Assembly (NCBI GenBank): GCA_944324625.1
Contig: CALUWZ010000057.1
Span: 1 to 10,164, forward strand
From: an uncultured Mailhella sp.
GTDB taxonomy: Bacteria; Desulfobacterota; Desulfovibrionia; Desulfovibrionales; Desulfovibrionaceae
Direction: 5' to 3'
Length of the DNA stretch: 10,164 nucleotides
A model generated the notes under the pieces. The model did no database searches. It was not told where the DNA came from and saw only the letters and a program-made list of their open reading frames with translations. Shown here piece by piece: positions 1 to 7,776 of this stretch; position 1 is the first letter of the stretch; the number at the start of each line of letters is the position of its first letter. The translations under genes were made by a program, and so were the position numbers.

Positions 1-865
1 TGATATAATTTTGCATATTAACATAATATTCAGCCAAATTTTTTTGCTGCTTCGTTATTTTTGACGGAATACCTGAAAACAGCTCCAATACTTTAAATAA
101 ATTGCTGTTGCTGTTATATTTCCCTAAAGGTAAATTTCTGTCGGAATAATTATAAAAATAATAATCTTGCTTATGGTACATAAACGGAATTCCCATTTCA
201 ACACTGTAAAAAAGATAGGTTCCGTAAGCATTGGAGGCAGTATATTTAAATTGTCTGAGCAAACTGTAAAACCTGTCCACAAACCGAATATCCCAAACAT
301 TCCCGGCCGTATACACAGGCACAGCATTTTCCAGATATTTCAAAAAAGTTCCGTTATGAATATCAGTCATAAATAAACAAACGGCAACCGGCTGCATTTC
401 ATCCGGCAGCGATTTCAATTGTGCGCATGTTTTTTCAATATCATAAAAAACAGAAATATCAGGTGTTGAATGTACTGCAAAAAAAAGCGTTCCCTGCGGA
501 TTTTCAACCTGTTCTATGCCATGTTCCCTTCTGTACCAAATTAAAGGATGAGGAACTTTAAAACAAGGCTGCCTGCACTGTTCTTTAACCAACTGATATT
601 TTTTTTCATGATAAGAAAAAAAAGCATAAGCTCTGTTTTCCAATTCATGCTGTGCAACTTTAAAGTTCACAGGAATTCCGTGATCCGCATAAATATTCAG
701 CGGAAGCTCTTCAGGAAAACGGGCATATTCTCTGAAAATTCTGCCTTGGGAATACTGTTCGGGCAAACCGAAAAGCACAGTGGCTTTTCCCCTGTCAATC
801 AGCTTCGTATCGCACAGTTCCACCAATTTTTTTATTGGATACCCTCTATAGTTGAATTCTTCCAT
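1..865 (-). CDS. Surface-polysaccharide or glycosyltransferase-like protein, 5' part only
   Basis: Open minus-strand frame that runs off the left edge; 288 codons of the N-terminal part are visible. The ATG at 865 has GAGG six bases upstream, which fixes the start. There is no signal peptide or membrane segment, so the product is probably cytoplasmic. Readable patches include a DHG near residue 61, HPLIWYRR near 106-113, GTLFFAVHSTP near 123-133, and further on ASNAYGTYLFYSVEMGIPF. The last pattern (small residues, N, G-T/S, a YAVE/YSVE helix, then GIPF) is what I recall from GT-B-like proteins encoded in O-antigen, capsule and flagellar-glycan clusters. That family call is inference, because no catalytic residue can be assigned and the C-terminal part is missing. 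It lies 240 bp downstream of the lipoprotein gene on the same strand. It could equally be a conserved protein of unknown function within a polysaccharide cluster. Confidence 0.6.
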   Translation of the reverse strand, partial: MEEFNYRGYPIKKLVELCDTKLIDRGKATVLFGLPEQYSQGRIFREYARFPEELPLNIYADHGIPVNFKVAQHELENRAYAFFSYHEKKYQLVKEQCRQPCFKVPHPLIWYRREHGIEQVENPQGTLFFAVHSTPDISVFYDIEKTCAQLKSLPDEMQPVAVCLFMTDIHNGTFLKYLENAVPVYTAGNVWDIRFVDRFYSLLRQFKYTASNAYGTYLFYSVEMGIPFMYHKQDYYFYNYSDRNLPLGKYNSNSNLFKVLELFSGIPSKITKQQKNLAEYYVNMQNYI

Positions 866-1105
866 ATTTTTCCTCAACTTATTAAAATTTTCCAATAATG
901 AAAATCAATTGGAACTGTTTTATTATTAATAATCTTTTTCTTTTCAAAACCAAACGGATTATTTCTCAAAAGTCCGCCGCAACTGTCTGCAAAATAAACT
1001 TTTGCCGCTCCGTCCGGTTATTGCCTCAATTTTCTTTGCGTTTTCACCCGTCAGCCAAGATTGAATTATTTTTCCATGTTCAGACAACACACCATAAATG
1101 CAAAA
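866..1105 (-). other. Intergenic region between lipoprotein gene and polysaccharide-type gene
   Basis: This 240-bp stretch has no recognisable RNA gene and no convincing terminator. Two things stand out. First, the lipoprotein frame stays open for 48 codons after its TAG stop, ending at a TAA at 959-961; it has possible GTG or TTG starts but no ATG. Second, a perfect 7-bp inverted repeat, TTCCAAT at 890-896 and ATTGGAA at 908-914 with an 11-base loop, lies just upstream of the gene starting at 865. The DNA next to that gene is very AT-rich and could hold its promoter, but no hexamer pair is good enough to name. Confidence 0.5.
890..914. repeat. 7-bp perfect inverted repeat upstream of polysaccharide-type gene
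   Basis: TTCCAAT (890-896) and ATTGGAA (908-914) are exact reverse complements around an 11-base spacer. The repeat sits 25 to 49 bp upstream of the minus-strand ATG at 865. No run of T follows on either strand, so it does not look like an intrinsic terminator. An operator or a 5' UTR hairpin is possible, but a repeat this short in AT-rich DNA could be chance. Confidence 0.3.
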
Positions 1106-1579
1106 CTATCGGGAAACTTCCACAAACTCCCGTTCATCCTCAAAGGGTTTATTGATTTTATACACCGGCGTAACTGCATTTGGCAGGCCTGAAACTGAGT
1201 TGTGCACAATAAGGCGCCAGCGGTACACAGAACTTTTTTCATGGGGAAATACAGTAAAACTGAAATCAGCACTGCGGCTGACTCCCCAAACTTCTTCAGG
1301 CCGTCTGGTAAACTTTTCCGCAGGAACAAAAGGACAGCCGATGCAGTCTTCATCCACGGCCTCAATCTGCAGAGAAAAAGCCTGCACGCTTGCAACAGAG
1401 CCTGCCACTGTTCCCTGAACAGTCAGCGTTCCTTCGGGGTTATAGGTCATAAACACATTCTGCAGGCTGAACAGCTGATCGATTTTCTGCGGAAGGGGAT
1501 CACCCTTTTTTCCGCAGGCAGCAAGCGCAGCAAGCATGCACAACACACAAAACATATTGAAAATACGATATTTTTTCAT
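1106..1579 (-). CDS. Small outer-membrane lipoprotein (CGKKGDPLP type)
   Basis: A 157-residue protein with a lipoprotein signal peptide: basic MKKYR start, hydrophobic stretch about 8-20, and lipobox LAAC with the lipidated Cys at 22. Gly follows the Cys, so there is no inner-membrane retention Asp and outer-membrane sorting by Lol is expected. The next residues, GKKGDPLP, resemble a motif seen after the Cys in many small proteobacterial lipoproteins. Residues about 35-157 alternate like beta strands and include YRWRLIVHNSVSGLP, which resembles the end of a fibronectin type III-like sandwich; that fold is inference. The ATG at 1579 was chosen over an upstream frame extension because it begins the signal peptide and has AAGG five bases upstream, overlapping the mutS stop. 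Only seven bases separate it from mutS, so it is probably co-transcribed and coupled. Its specific role is unknown. Confidence 0.8.
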   Translation of the reverse strand: MKKYRIFNMFCVLCMLAALAACGKKGDPLPQKIDQLFSLQNVFMTYNPEGTLTVQGTVAGSVASVQAFSLQIEAVDEDCIGCPFVPAEKFTRRPEEVWGVSRSADFSFTVFPHEKSSVYRWRLIVHNSVSGLPNAVTPVYKINKPFEDEREFVEVSR

Positions 1580-1586
1580 AAAAGCC

Positions 1587-4280
1587 TTATAATTTTTCTT
1601 TCCACTCAAAAAGCAGACGCATGCAGTCAAGCGGAGTCAGTGTATTTAAATTAATGCCTGCAAGCTCCTTCAGAACAGGATGGTCTTTCACTGCCTTTTC
1701 CACTTCAGCCTGTATATCTTCAGCCTGCATATTTCTTTCCGAAACAGACGCGTTTTCAGAATGCTGCGGCTCAAGGCCCGGAAGCAGAACCCGTTCTGCC
1801 CTTTTTTCCGCTTTTTGCTTGCTTTCTTCAAGCAAAGACAGCAATTCCTTGGCTCTGGCCACAACATGGGCAGGCACGCCTGCAAGCCTTGCAACTTCGA
1901 CACCATAGCTTTTGTCTGCCGGCCCGGGAATAAGCCTGCGCAGAAACACTATATCGTTGTTCCATTCCTTGATGGCAATGTTCATATTGAACACACCGTC
2001 AATTTTTCCTTCAAGCGCAGTGAGCTCATGGTAATGCGTTGCAAAAAGCGTGCGAATTTGTCCGTTTGCCCGTTTCAGAAGTTCCTCAACAACGGCCCAA
2101 GCCAAAGCAAGCCCGTCAAAAGTGCTTGTTCCCCGTCCTATTTCATCAAGAATAACAAAACTTTTCTTGGTGGACTGACGCAAAATGCGTGCTGTTTCCA
2201 TCATTTCCACCATAAACGTACTCTGGCCTTGGCTGATATTGTCTGAAGCCCCCACACGGGAAAAAATCCTGTCCACAATGCCGATGCGGGCAAAACTTGC
2301 CGGCACGAAAGAGCCCATTTGGGCCAGCAGACAAATAATGGCAGACTGCCTGAGCACTGTGGATTTTCCTGCCATATTCGGACCTGTAATCAATAAAAGC
2401 CTGCGCCTGTCATTGAGGTACAAGTCATTGGGAATAAAATGAGATTTGCCGATAACAGCCTCCACGACGGGATGACGGCCTTCTCGTATTTCAATGTCGC
2501 TTCCTTCATGCAGTTCAGGCTTAATCCAGTCTTTTTTTCGGGCACATTCAGCAAGAGCCTGCCAATAATCAATTTGGGCAATAAGCCCTGCCACAAACAA
2601 AAGACGGGGGCGTTCTTCGGCAATTTTAACACGCAGTTCCTGAAAAAGCTTATATTCAAGCTCATTTCTTTTTTCTGACGCAGAAAGAATTTTATTTTCC
2701 AGCTCCTTGAGCTCAGGCGTAATAAAACGCTCGGCATTGACCAAACTCTGCCTGCGTTCAAAATAATCGGGAACAGGTTCCTGTCTTGCTTTGCTGAGCT
2801 CAAAATAATAGCCGAACACACGGTTATACCCTATTTTAAGCTTGGGAAGATTGGATTTTTCCTGCTCATGCAAAAGCAGTTCCTGCAAACGGCTTTCCCC
2901 GTGCTCCATAACATCGATAAGTTCATCAAGCTCGGCATGATAACCTGCTTTAAACAGCATGCCTTCGGTGATTTGCTGCGGAACAACATCAAGCAGGGAA
3001 TCCGCCAAAATCCGATAAATTTCTTCGCAGCTGTCCCAGCTTTTAAGCAGCCGCCCAAGTCCCTGCGGAACATTTTCGAAACTCAGGGTTTTATCCGTCG
3101 GCAAAACATCGTCTTCTGACTGCAAAACAGCCAAGATATCAGGCAGATGCGCCAAACTGTCCCGAAGAGCCAAAAAATCCTTGGGATAAAATCTATTAAC
3201 GCTGATACGGGTGGAAAGACGCTCCAAATCATAAACTTTCCCCAAAAATCCGCGCAGTGCCTGCAGTTTTTTCGGACTGCGGCAAAAATGTTCCACAACT
3301 TCCTGATGCAGGATGATTTTGGCTGTATCCTTATACGGATAGCGCAGACGCTCTTCCAAAAGACGTCCGCCCATAGGTGTTTGGCATTGGTCAAGTTCAT
3401 GCCACAAGGTTCCCAAGCCTTTTTTTCCGTCATAACGGCGGAAAAGCTCCAGATTGCGTTCCGTTACTTCGTCAATAACCATGAACATGCCCGTATCTAA
3501 GGGCTCAAAGGCACTCAGATATGAAGGCACATATTTCTGCGTCTGCTCGATATATGCTAGAAGAGCTCCGCAGACACGTACCAGAGCAGGCTTTTTCTCC
3601 AAACCCAAAGCAGAAAGTTCCTGCACTTTCTGCACTTCCAGCACACGTTTTTCCGAACGTTTCAAATCAAAATGGCTGACCGCATTTAAATACACAAGCT
3701 GAACGGAACCGTTGATCTTTACAAGCTCGGGAATTTCCATGCCGGCCATAACAAGCAGTTCCTTGGGCTCCACCTTGTAAACCCACTGCCACAGCTCGCT
3801 TTCCTTGGAAACCTGAACACCTGTCCATGCCCCCGTAGATACATCCAGCCAAGCAAAAGCCCCTTGACCTTCCTGCCAAAAAGCCGCTCCCAGATACGTA
3901 TGCTGCTTTGATTCCAAATTGGCGTCGTCAATAACGGTGCCTGCCGTCAAAATTTTGGTTACTTCCCGTTTGACAAGGCCTTTGGCATTCTTAGGGTCTT
4001 CTACTTGGTCGCAGATGGCAACTTTATAGCCTTTTTCCACCATTTGGCTGAAATACGCATCAGCCGCATGCCACGGAATACCGCACATGGGAATATAATC
4101 CCCTTTGTTTCTGCTGGTAAGGGCCAGCTGCAGTTCTTTGGCGGCTATTTCTGCATCTTGGAAAAAAAGCTCATAAAAATCCCCAATGCGGTAAAACAGG
4201 ATAGTATCGGGATATTGTTCTTTTATCCCGAGATACTGTTCATACATGGGGGTTAATTTAAAATTTTCGGGCAGCTGCAT
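1587..4280 (-). CDS. mutS: DNA mismatch repair ATPase MutS
   Basis: Full-length MutS of 897 residues (E. coli MutS has 853). It recognises mismatches and small loops in newly replicated DNA and recruits MutL. The N-terminal domain carries GDFYELF with the mismatch-wedge pair Phe35 and Glu37, followed by the IPMCGIPWHA and GYKVAICDQ motifs. The connector, lever and clamp domains occupy the middle. The C-terminal ABC-type ATPase has Walker A GPNMAGKST at 633-641, the QGQSTFMVEM signature region, Walker B VILDEIGRGTS with Asp712 and Glu713, and ATHYHEL. The C-terminus, with TPLDCMRLLFEWK, matches the usual MutS tail. The ATG at 4278-4280 lies one base after the stop of the LapA-like gene and has a poor ribosome site of its own, so translation is probably coupled; Met12 is a less likely alternative. 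All key residues are present and no frame break is seen. No mutL lies in the window. Confidence 0.98.
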   Translation of the reverse strand: MQLPENFKLTPMYEQYLGIKEQYPDTILFYRIGDFYELFFQDAEIAAKELQLALTSRNKGDYIPMCGIPWHAADAYFSQMVEKGYKVAICDQVEDPKNAKGLVKREVTKILTAGTVIDDANLESKQHTYLGAAFWQEGQGAFAWLDVSTGAWTGVQVSKESELWQWVYKVEPKELLVMAGMEIPELVKINGSVQLVYLNAVSHFDLKRSEKRVLEVQKVQELSALGLEKKPALVRVCGALLAYIEQTQKYVPSYLSAFEPLDTGMFMVIDEVTERNLELFRRYDGKKGLGTLWHELDQCQTPMGGRLLEERLRYPYKDTAKIILHQEVVEHFCRSPKKLQALRGFLGKVYDLERLSTRISVNRFYPKDFLALRDSLAHLPDILAVLQSEDDVLPTDKTLSFENVPQGLGRLLKSWDSCEEIYRILADSLLDVVPQQITEGMLFKAGYHAELDELIDVMEHGESRLQELLLHEQEKSNLPKLKIGYNRVFGYYFELSKARQEPVPDYFERRQSLVNAERFITPELKELENKILSASEKRNELEYKLFQELRVKIAEERPRLLFVAGLIAQIDYWQALAECARKKDWIKPELHEGSDIEIREGRHPVVEAVIGKSHFIPNDLYLNDRRRLLLITGPNMAGKSTVLRQSAIICLLAQMGSFVPASFARIGIVDRIFSRVGASDNISQGQSTFMVEMMETARILRQSTKKSFVILDEIGRGTSTFDGLALAWAVVEELLKRANGQIRTLFATHYHELTALEGKIDGVFNMNIAIKEWNNDIVFLRRLIPGPADKSYGVEVARLAGVPAHVVARAKELLSLLEESKQKAEKRAERVLLPGLEPQHSENASVSERNMQAEDIQAEVEKAVKDHPVLKELAGINLNTLTPLDCMRLLFEWKEKL

Positions 4281-4281
4281 A

Positions 4282-4692
4282 TTATTCGGTTTCGGAAGCT
4301 CTCAAAACAGTATCAAGACGTTTTTCCGTTGCTTCAAGTTCTGCACGGAGTTTATTTTCGGATTCGGTATGTTTGGCGTTCAAATCGGCAAGTTCCGTTT
4401 CCACCTTGGCAAGTTTCTTTTCAAGGGCAATGGCACGGCGGCGTGCGGCCATGGCTCTGGAGCTCAGCGTCAGTCTGTCCCACATAAGCATGAGAAGAAC
4501 GATGAATGCCCCGAGAGCAAAACAGATAAGCATAACGGAATATAAAGGAAGAGGAAAACTTTCAAGGGGTTCCATAAAAAACAAATCAAGTTTCAAAACC
4601 ACCGGATCGGCAAAAGAAGCCTGATTTTGCACAAAAAACATCATTACGATAAAAAAGATGAGCACAAGCAGAAAAACTTTTAAATAACGCAT
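4282..4692 (-). CDS. LapA/DUF1049-like inner-membrane protein with C-terminal coiled coil
   Basis: A 136-residue protein with two hydrophobic helices, about 3-22 and 49-71. They are separated by a short periplasmic loop with the FVQNQ and VVLKLDLFF motifs typical of the LapA (DUF1049) domain. A charged cytoplasmic region, about 78-136, follows and is rich in Glu, Lys, Ala and Leu in a heptad-like pattern, which suggests a coiled coil. In E. coli LapA works with LapB in controlling lipopolysaccharide assembly; whether this protein does so is inference. I chose the ATG at 4692 because AGGAG lies five bases upstream. A GTG at 4698 in the same frame falls inside that ribosome site. The gene lies 53 bp downstream of the HIT gene and one base upstream of mutS. 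Confidence 0.8.
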   Translation of the reverse strand: MRYLKVFLLVLIFFIVMMFFVQNQASFADPVVLKLDLFFMEPLESFPLPLYSVMLICFALGAFIVLLMLMWDRLTLSSRAMAARRRAIALEKKLAKVETELADLNAKHTESENKLRAELEATEKRLDTVLRASETE

Positions 4693-4745
4693 AACCACTC
4701 CTAAAAAAACATTACTGGATTATCCCCTAAAGGTTAAAATTTAAC

Positions 4746-5249
4746 TTATTCCATAATTTCCTTAAAAGCAAGAGCAAAAGTTTTTTGCATAGTTTCAAGC
4801 CGTTCCGGAATAAGGCGCACATCGGCAACAACGGCAATAAATTGAGAATCTCCCTCCCAGCGCGGAACAAGATGGCCATGCAGATGATCGGCAATGCCCG
4901 CACCTGCGGCTTTGCCGAGATTTATGCCCATATTTATCCCGTCACAGCGGCAAACTTTTCTCAGCGCTTTGCAGGAAATGTTCACAAGCTCCATGAAGTC
5001 GCTGCGTTCTTCTTCCGCAAGGTCTGTAATATCCATAACGTGACGGTACGGAATAACCATTAAATGCCCTGCCGCATAAGGATAACGGTTCAGCATGACA
5101 AAGCAGTGCTTTCCCTTATATACAACAAGACGCTCACTGTCCTTTTGAGTCAGTTCCCCGCCCCAGTCCTCAAGGCAGAACACACAGCCCTTATGTTCTT
5201 TTTGGGAAAGAATATATTCCATGCGCCACGGTGCCCACATATTTTCCAT
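4746..5249 (-). CDS. HIT-family nucleotide hydrolase or phosphorylase
   Basis: A 167-residue soluble protein of the histidine-triad superfamily. The catalytic motif reads HLHGHLV, with His122, His124 and His126, the middle of which would take the nucleotidyl group. An N-terminal CVFC pair (Cys22, Cys25) together with His61 or His70 suggests the structural zinc site found in one branch of the family. The start WAPWRMEYI followed by CxxC is characteristic of the Fhit/Ap4A-type bacterial HIT proteins I know from delta-proteobacteria and actinobacteria. The likely substrates are dinucleoside polyphosphates or nucleoside phosphoramidates, but the exact one cannot be read from the sequence. The ATG at 5249 has GGAAGG upstream with seven-base spacing. 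It is the first gene of the minus-strand group leading to mutS and diverges from the plus-strand OB-like gene. Confidence 0.9.
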   Translation of the reverse strand: MENMWAPWRMEYILSQKEHKGCVFCLEDWGGELTQKDSERLVVYKGKHCFVMLNRYPYAAGHLMVIPYRHVMDITDLAEEERSDFMELVNISCKALRKVCRCDGINMGINLGKAAGAGIADHLHGHLVPRWEGDSQFIAVVADVRLIPERLETMQKTFALAFKEIME

Positions 5250-5416
5250 ACACGTACCTTCCTGTTCAGAAACGATTAAATTTTATTGACGATATGCAGT
5301 CGTCATATAAAAAAGCATAGCAAAATTTTACACAAAAATAAATTGTGAAAAGCTTGACAAAATAAAAAAAAATATCCACAAATATAAAAACTTTCAATTC
5401 AAAGGAATGGCTTTTC
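5250..5416. promoter_or_regulatory. Divergent promoter region between HIT and OB-like genes
   Basis: This AT-rich 167-bp region must drive both directions. For the minus strand, TTGTGT (5330-5335) and TTTTAT (5307-5312) with a 17-bp spacer form a plausible promoter with a start near 5300. A perfect inverted repeat, TGACGA (5287-5292) and TCGTCA (5300-5305) with a 7-base loop, overlaps that start and could be an operator or a 5' UTR hairpin. For the plus strand there is an exact TTGACA at 5354-5359 but no good -10 at the right distance. No copy of the TTTAAT tandem repeat found near the PepSY genes occurs here. Confidence 0.35.
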
Positions 5417-5704
5417 ATGTCTGAAACTCAAGTTACCATAAAAGGAAGCATAGTACCGCTTTCTTTCAATGCAAGCAAATGCAAAGTTGCACTCAGAACC
5501 TTTACCAACGGCGAAGAAACCGAATACCCCATTCTTTCCAAAGGGGCAGGCATTGATTTGGTTGACATGATAAGCAATTTTGTCAGTGCAAACTGCATAC
5601 TCCAAGCCTGCGAAGAAGAAGACTGCACAAAAGTCCATATCCGTTCCTATACCATTTTGGACGAATTGGATGAAAACGACCTTTTCGGCCAAAAAGAAGA
5701 ATAA
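5417..5704 (+). CDS. Small OB-fold-like protein of unknown function
   Basis: A 95-residue cytoplasmic protein with no signal peptide or membrane segment and an acidic C-terminal tail. I do not recognise a named family. The pattern of hydrophobic stretches suggests strand (TIKGSIVPLSF), strand (KVALRTFT), strand (TEYPIL), helix (GIDLVDMI), strand (FVSANCILQAC) and strand (TKVHIRSYTIL). This is the beta-beta-beta-alpha-beta order of an OB fold; the inference rests on pattern only. Cysteines lie at about positions 22, 60, 65 and 70. The ATG at 5417 has AAAGGA ten bases upstream, a long but acceptable spacing. It ends six bases before the response regulator, so it is probably the first gene of that operon and may modulate the two-component system. 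Confidence 0.75.
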   Translation: MSETQVTIKGSIVPLSFNASKCKVALRTFTNGEETEYPILSKGAGIDLVDMISNFVSANCILQACEEEDCTKVHIRSYTILDELDENDLFGQKEE

Positions 5705-5710
5705 ATTTTC

Positions 5711-6382
5711 ATGAGAATTTTAATTGTTGAAGACGATGTTTCTTTAAACCGTCTTATCAGCGAAAAACTGAAAAAAGAACATTATACCGTCGATTCCTGC
5801 CACCTTGGCAACGAGGCTCTTGCCTATATTGACGGAGCGGAATACGATCTTATTATTCTTGACATTATGCTCCCCAATATGAGCGGTCTGGAAATTTTAA
5901 CCCATATCCGCAGCAAAAAAAACACGGTTCCTGTTTTGCTTCTGACTGCAAAAGACAGCGTGGAAGACAAAGTAACGGGCCTTGATCTCGGTGCTGACGA
6001 CTACATGGCAAAACCTTTTGCCTTTGAAGAACTTCTTGCCCGTATCCGCGTGCTTATCCGCCGCAGTTCATCGCAGAGCAGTCAGGTTTACCAAATTGCC
6101 GACCTTATGGTAAACGACAAAACCAAAACAGTTACCCGCAGCAATATTCCCATTTCCCTTTCTTCCAAAGAATTTAACATCCTTTTATATATGATTATGC
6201 ATGCCGGGCAGGTTTTGTCCAGAGAAACCCTGAACCAGCACATGTGGAATTATGATTATGAAGGAAGTTCCAATATCATTGACGTATATATCCGTTATTT
6301 GCGCAAAAAAATTGACGAAGGACACGAAAAAAAACTCATTCATACCATACGCGGACAAGGATATGTAATCCGTGAAGAATAA
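5711..6382 (+). CDS. OmpR/PhoB-family response regulator
   Basis: A 223-residue two-domain regulator. The receiver domain (about 1-115) has the acidic pocket Glu7-Asp8-Asp9, phosphoacceptor Asp51 in LIILDIMLPNMSG, Thr79 and Lys101 (in KPF). The C-terminal winged helix (about 125-221) carries SSKEFNILLYMI, the recognition-helix region SNIIDVYIRYLRKKID and the wing HTIRGQGYVI. This is the QseB/PmrA/CusR type of OmpR-family regulator. Such proteins usually bind as dimers to direct repeats with 11-bp periodicity, exactly the kind of repeat found three times downstream in this window. The gene begins six bases after the OB-like gene and overlaps the kinase gene by 11 bp, so the three are probably translated from one mRNA. 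All key residues are present. The specific ortholog cannot be named with confidence. Confidence 0.96.
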   Translation: MRILIVEDDVSLNRLISEKLKKEHYTVDSCHLGNEALAYIDGAEYDLIILDIMLPNMSGLEILTHIRSKKNTVPVLLLTAKDSVEDKVTGLDLGADDYMAKPFAFEELLARIRVLIRRSSSQSSQVYQIADLMVNDKTKTVTRSNIPISLSSKEFNILLYMIMHAGQVLSRETLNQHMWNYDYEGSSNIIDVYIRYLRKKIDEGHEKKLIHTIRGQGYVIREE

Positions 6383-7733
6383 TTTTTTTTCCTTGGGCAT
6401 TAAAAGCAAACTGACAATTTTAATCAGTGCAAGCATATTTTTGCTTGTTTTCATTTCATTGACCCTGCTTGTGCTTGTAGGGAAAAACCAGCACGAAGCA
6501 CAAATCAAAAACGAACTTATCAATGTTATTGAAGACAATGCCCAAAAAATCAGAAAACGCAGCAATCTTATTGTGCTGGATTCTGCGCGTATAGTCAAAA
6601 ACAATATTTACACGTCACTGTACAATGAAAACAAAGTTTTTATGTACGGCGAAATGCCCCCTGATTTTCCGCCCTATAATGATTTTTCAGCTGGAAAACT
6701 TAAAAAAGTTGCCCAATTTTATGTTTATGACATAGCAAAAAATGTTTACGGACAAAAAATCTTTATACGGGGCATTGTGTCCGTAGCCGCCACCAAGCAG
6801 ACATTCAGCTCCCTTTTCTATCTTGTTTTGGCCACACTGCCCGTACTGGCATTTTTTACGGTTATGCTTGCCCGCTTTTTTATCCGCAAAGCCTTCAGGC
6901 CTGTGGAGCAAATTATCCACGTTGCCCAAAAAATCCAAAGCAACAAAGATTTATCCCTGCGCATTAATTTGGACAATACGGTAAAAGATGAAATTCATGC
7001 CCTTGCCCGTACTTTTGACACACTTTTTGACAGTCTTGAACAGGCATTTATCAAAGAAAAACAATTTACTTCCGACGCATCCCACGAAATACGCACGCCC
7101 GCAAGCGTTATTATCGCACAATGCGAACTGGCCCTTGAAAATGCCGAAAACGAGCAAAACAAAGAAGCTCTGCGCACAATTTTATGGCATGCGCAGAAAA
7201 TGTCTCAAATGACAAGCCAGCTTTTGCTGCTGACCAAGGCAGAACACTGCACGGAAATTTTGGAGAACGAAGAAATAAATTTAAGTGAACTTGCGGAAAT
7301 CATTGCCGAACAGCAGCAGGAAGAAGCAGAAGAAAAAGGACTTTCCCTCACCTATTCCATTCAGGACAATATTTTTGTCACCGGCGACCCGACGCTTCTG
7401 ACAAGCGCCCTCATAAACCTTTTTTCCAATGCAATAAAATACAACAAAAAAGACGGCAAAATCAACTTTACCCTGACCCAAACGGACAATTTGATTCACG
7501 GCAGAATTTCCGATACGGGCATAGGCATTTCAGAAGAAAATCTTCCAAAAATATGGGAACGCTTTTTTCAGGCCGACAAGGCGCGCAGCAAAAAGCCGGG
7601 TGAATATTACGGAACAGGCCTCGGCCTGCCGCTGGTAAAGTGGATAATAGAAGCCCACGGCGGAACTGTTGACGCATCATCCTCTGTCAACAAAGGCACA
7701 ATTTTTCATTTTACCCTGCCGCCAAAAAAATAA
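6372..7733 (+). CDS. Membrane sensor histidine kinase (QseC/PmrB-like architecture)
   Basis: A 453-residue kinase, partner of the preceding regulator. Membrane helix 1 spans about 14-36 and helix 2 about 148-171, enclosing a periplasmic sensor region of about 110 residues that I do not recognise. A HAMP segment (about 172-226, with PVEQI) leads to the HisKA domain, with phosphoacceptor His238 in DASHEIRTPASVI. The ATPase domain has the N box (Asn349, Asn353), G1 box DTGIGI (381-386), F box WERFFQ and G2 box GTGLGL (414-419). I chose the GTG at 6372 because it gives the full first membrane helix, and AAGGA lies ten bases upstream. No later ATG would keep that helix. The gene overlaps the regulator by 11 bp. 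No terminator follows it; an operator-like repeat starts within four bases of its stop codon. Confidence 0.95.
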   Translation: MKNNFFSLGIKSKLTILISASIFLLVFISLTLLVLVGKNQHEAQIKNELINVIEDNAQKIRKRSNLIVLDSARIVKNNIYTSLYNENKVFMYGEMPPDFPPYNDFSAGKLKKVAQFYVYDIAKNVYGQKIFIRGIVSVAATKQTFSSLFYLVLATLPVLAFFTVMLARFFIRKAFRPVEQIIHVAQKIQSNKDLSLRINLDNTVKDEIHALARTFDTLFDSLEQAFIKEKQFTSDASHEIRTPASVIIAQCELALENAENEQNKEALRTILWHAQKMSQMTSQLLLLTKAEHCTEILENEEINLSELAEIIAEQQQEEAEEKGLSLTYSIQDNIFVTGDPTLLTSALINLFSNAIKYNKKDGKINFTLTQTDNLIHGRISDTGIGISEENLPKIWERFFQADKARSKKPGEYYGTGLGLPLVKWIIEAHGGTVDASSSVNKGTIFHFTLPPKK

Positions 7734-7736
7734 TAT

Positions 7737-7769
7737 TTTAATCTTTCTTTAATTTTTCTCCATTATAAC
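7737..7769 (+). promoter_or_regulatory. PmrA/QseB-type tandem box and promoter P1
   Basis: Half-sites TTTAAT at 7737-7742 and TTTAAT at 7748-7753 are separated by CTTTC, giving an 11-bp period. This matches the published PmrA/BasR consensus YTTAAK-N5-YTTAAK. A -10-like TATAAC lies at 7764-7769, ten bases after the second half-site. The -35 position (7741-7746) would read ATCTTT, a poor match to TTGACA, as expected for an activator-dependent promoter. The predicted start is near 7776. It is the distal of two such promoters before the first PepSY gene. The likely regulator is the adjacent OmpR-family protein (inference). Confidence 0.6.
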
Positions 7770-7776
7770 CCTTTCC

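Noticed and set aside
898..1155. Plus-strand open frame over the lipoprotein end and the intergenic gap
   Set aside because: No ribosome site and no family resemblance; it lies opposite AT-rich intergenic DNA and the end of a well-supported lipoprotein gene.
1680..2246. 188-codon plus-strand open frame opposite mutS
   Set aside because: It lies wholly antisense to a MutS gene with all its motifs; long antisense frames of this kind are expected from the codon usage, and no ribosome site precedes it.
5354..5382. Strong sigma-70 promoter for the OB-like, regulator and kinase operon
   Set aside because: TTGACA is exact, but the hexamers at 16 to 18 bp spacing are poor -10 matches, so it is mentioned only as a candidate within the intergenic region.
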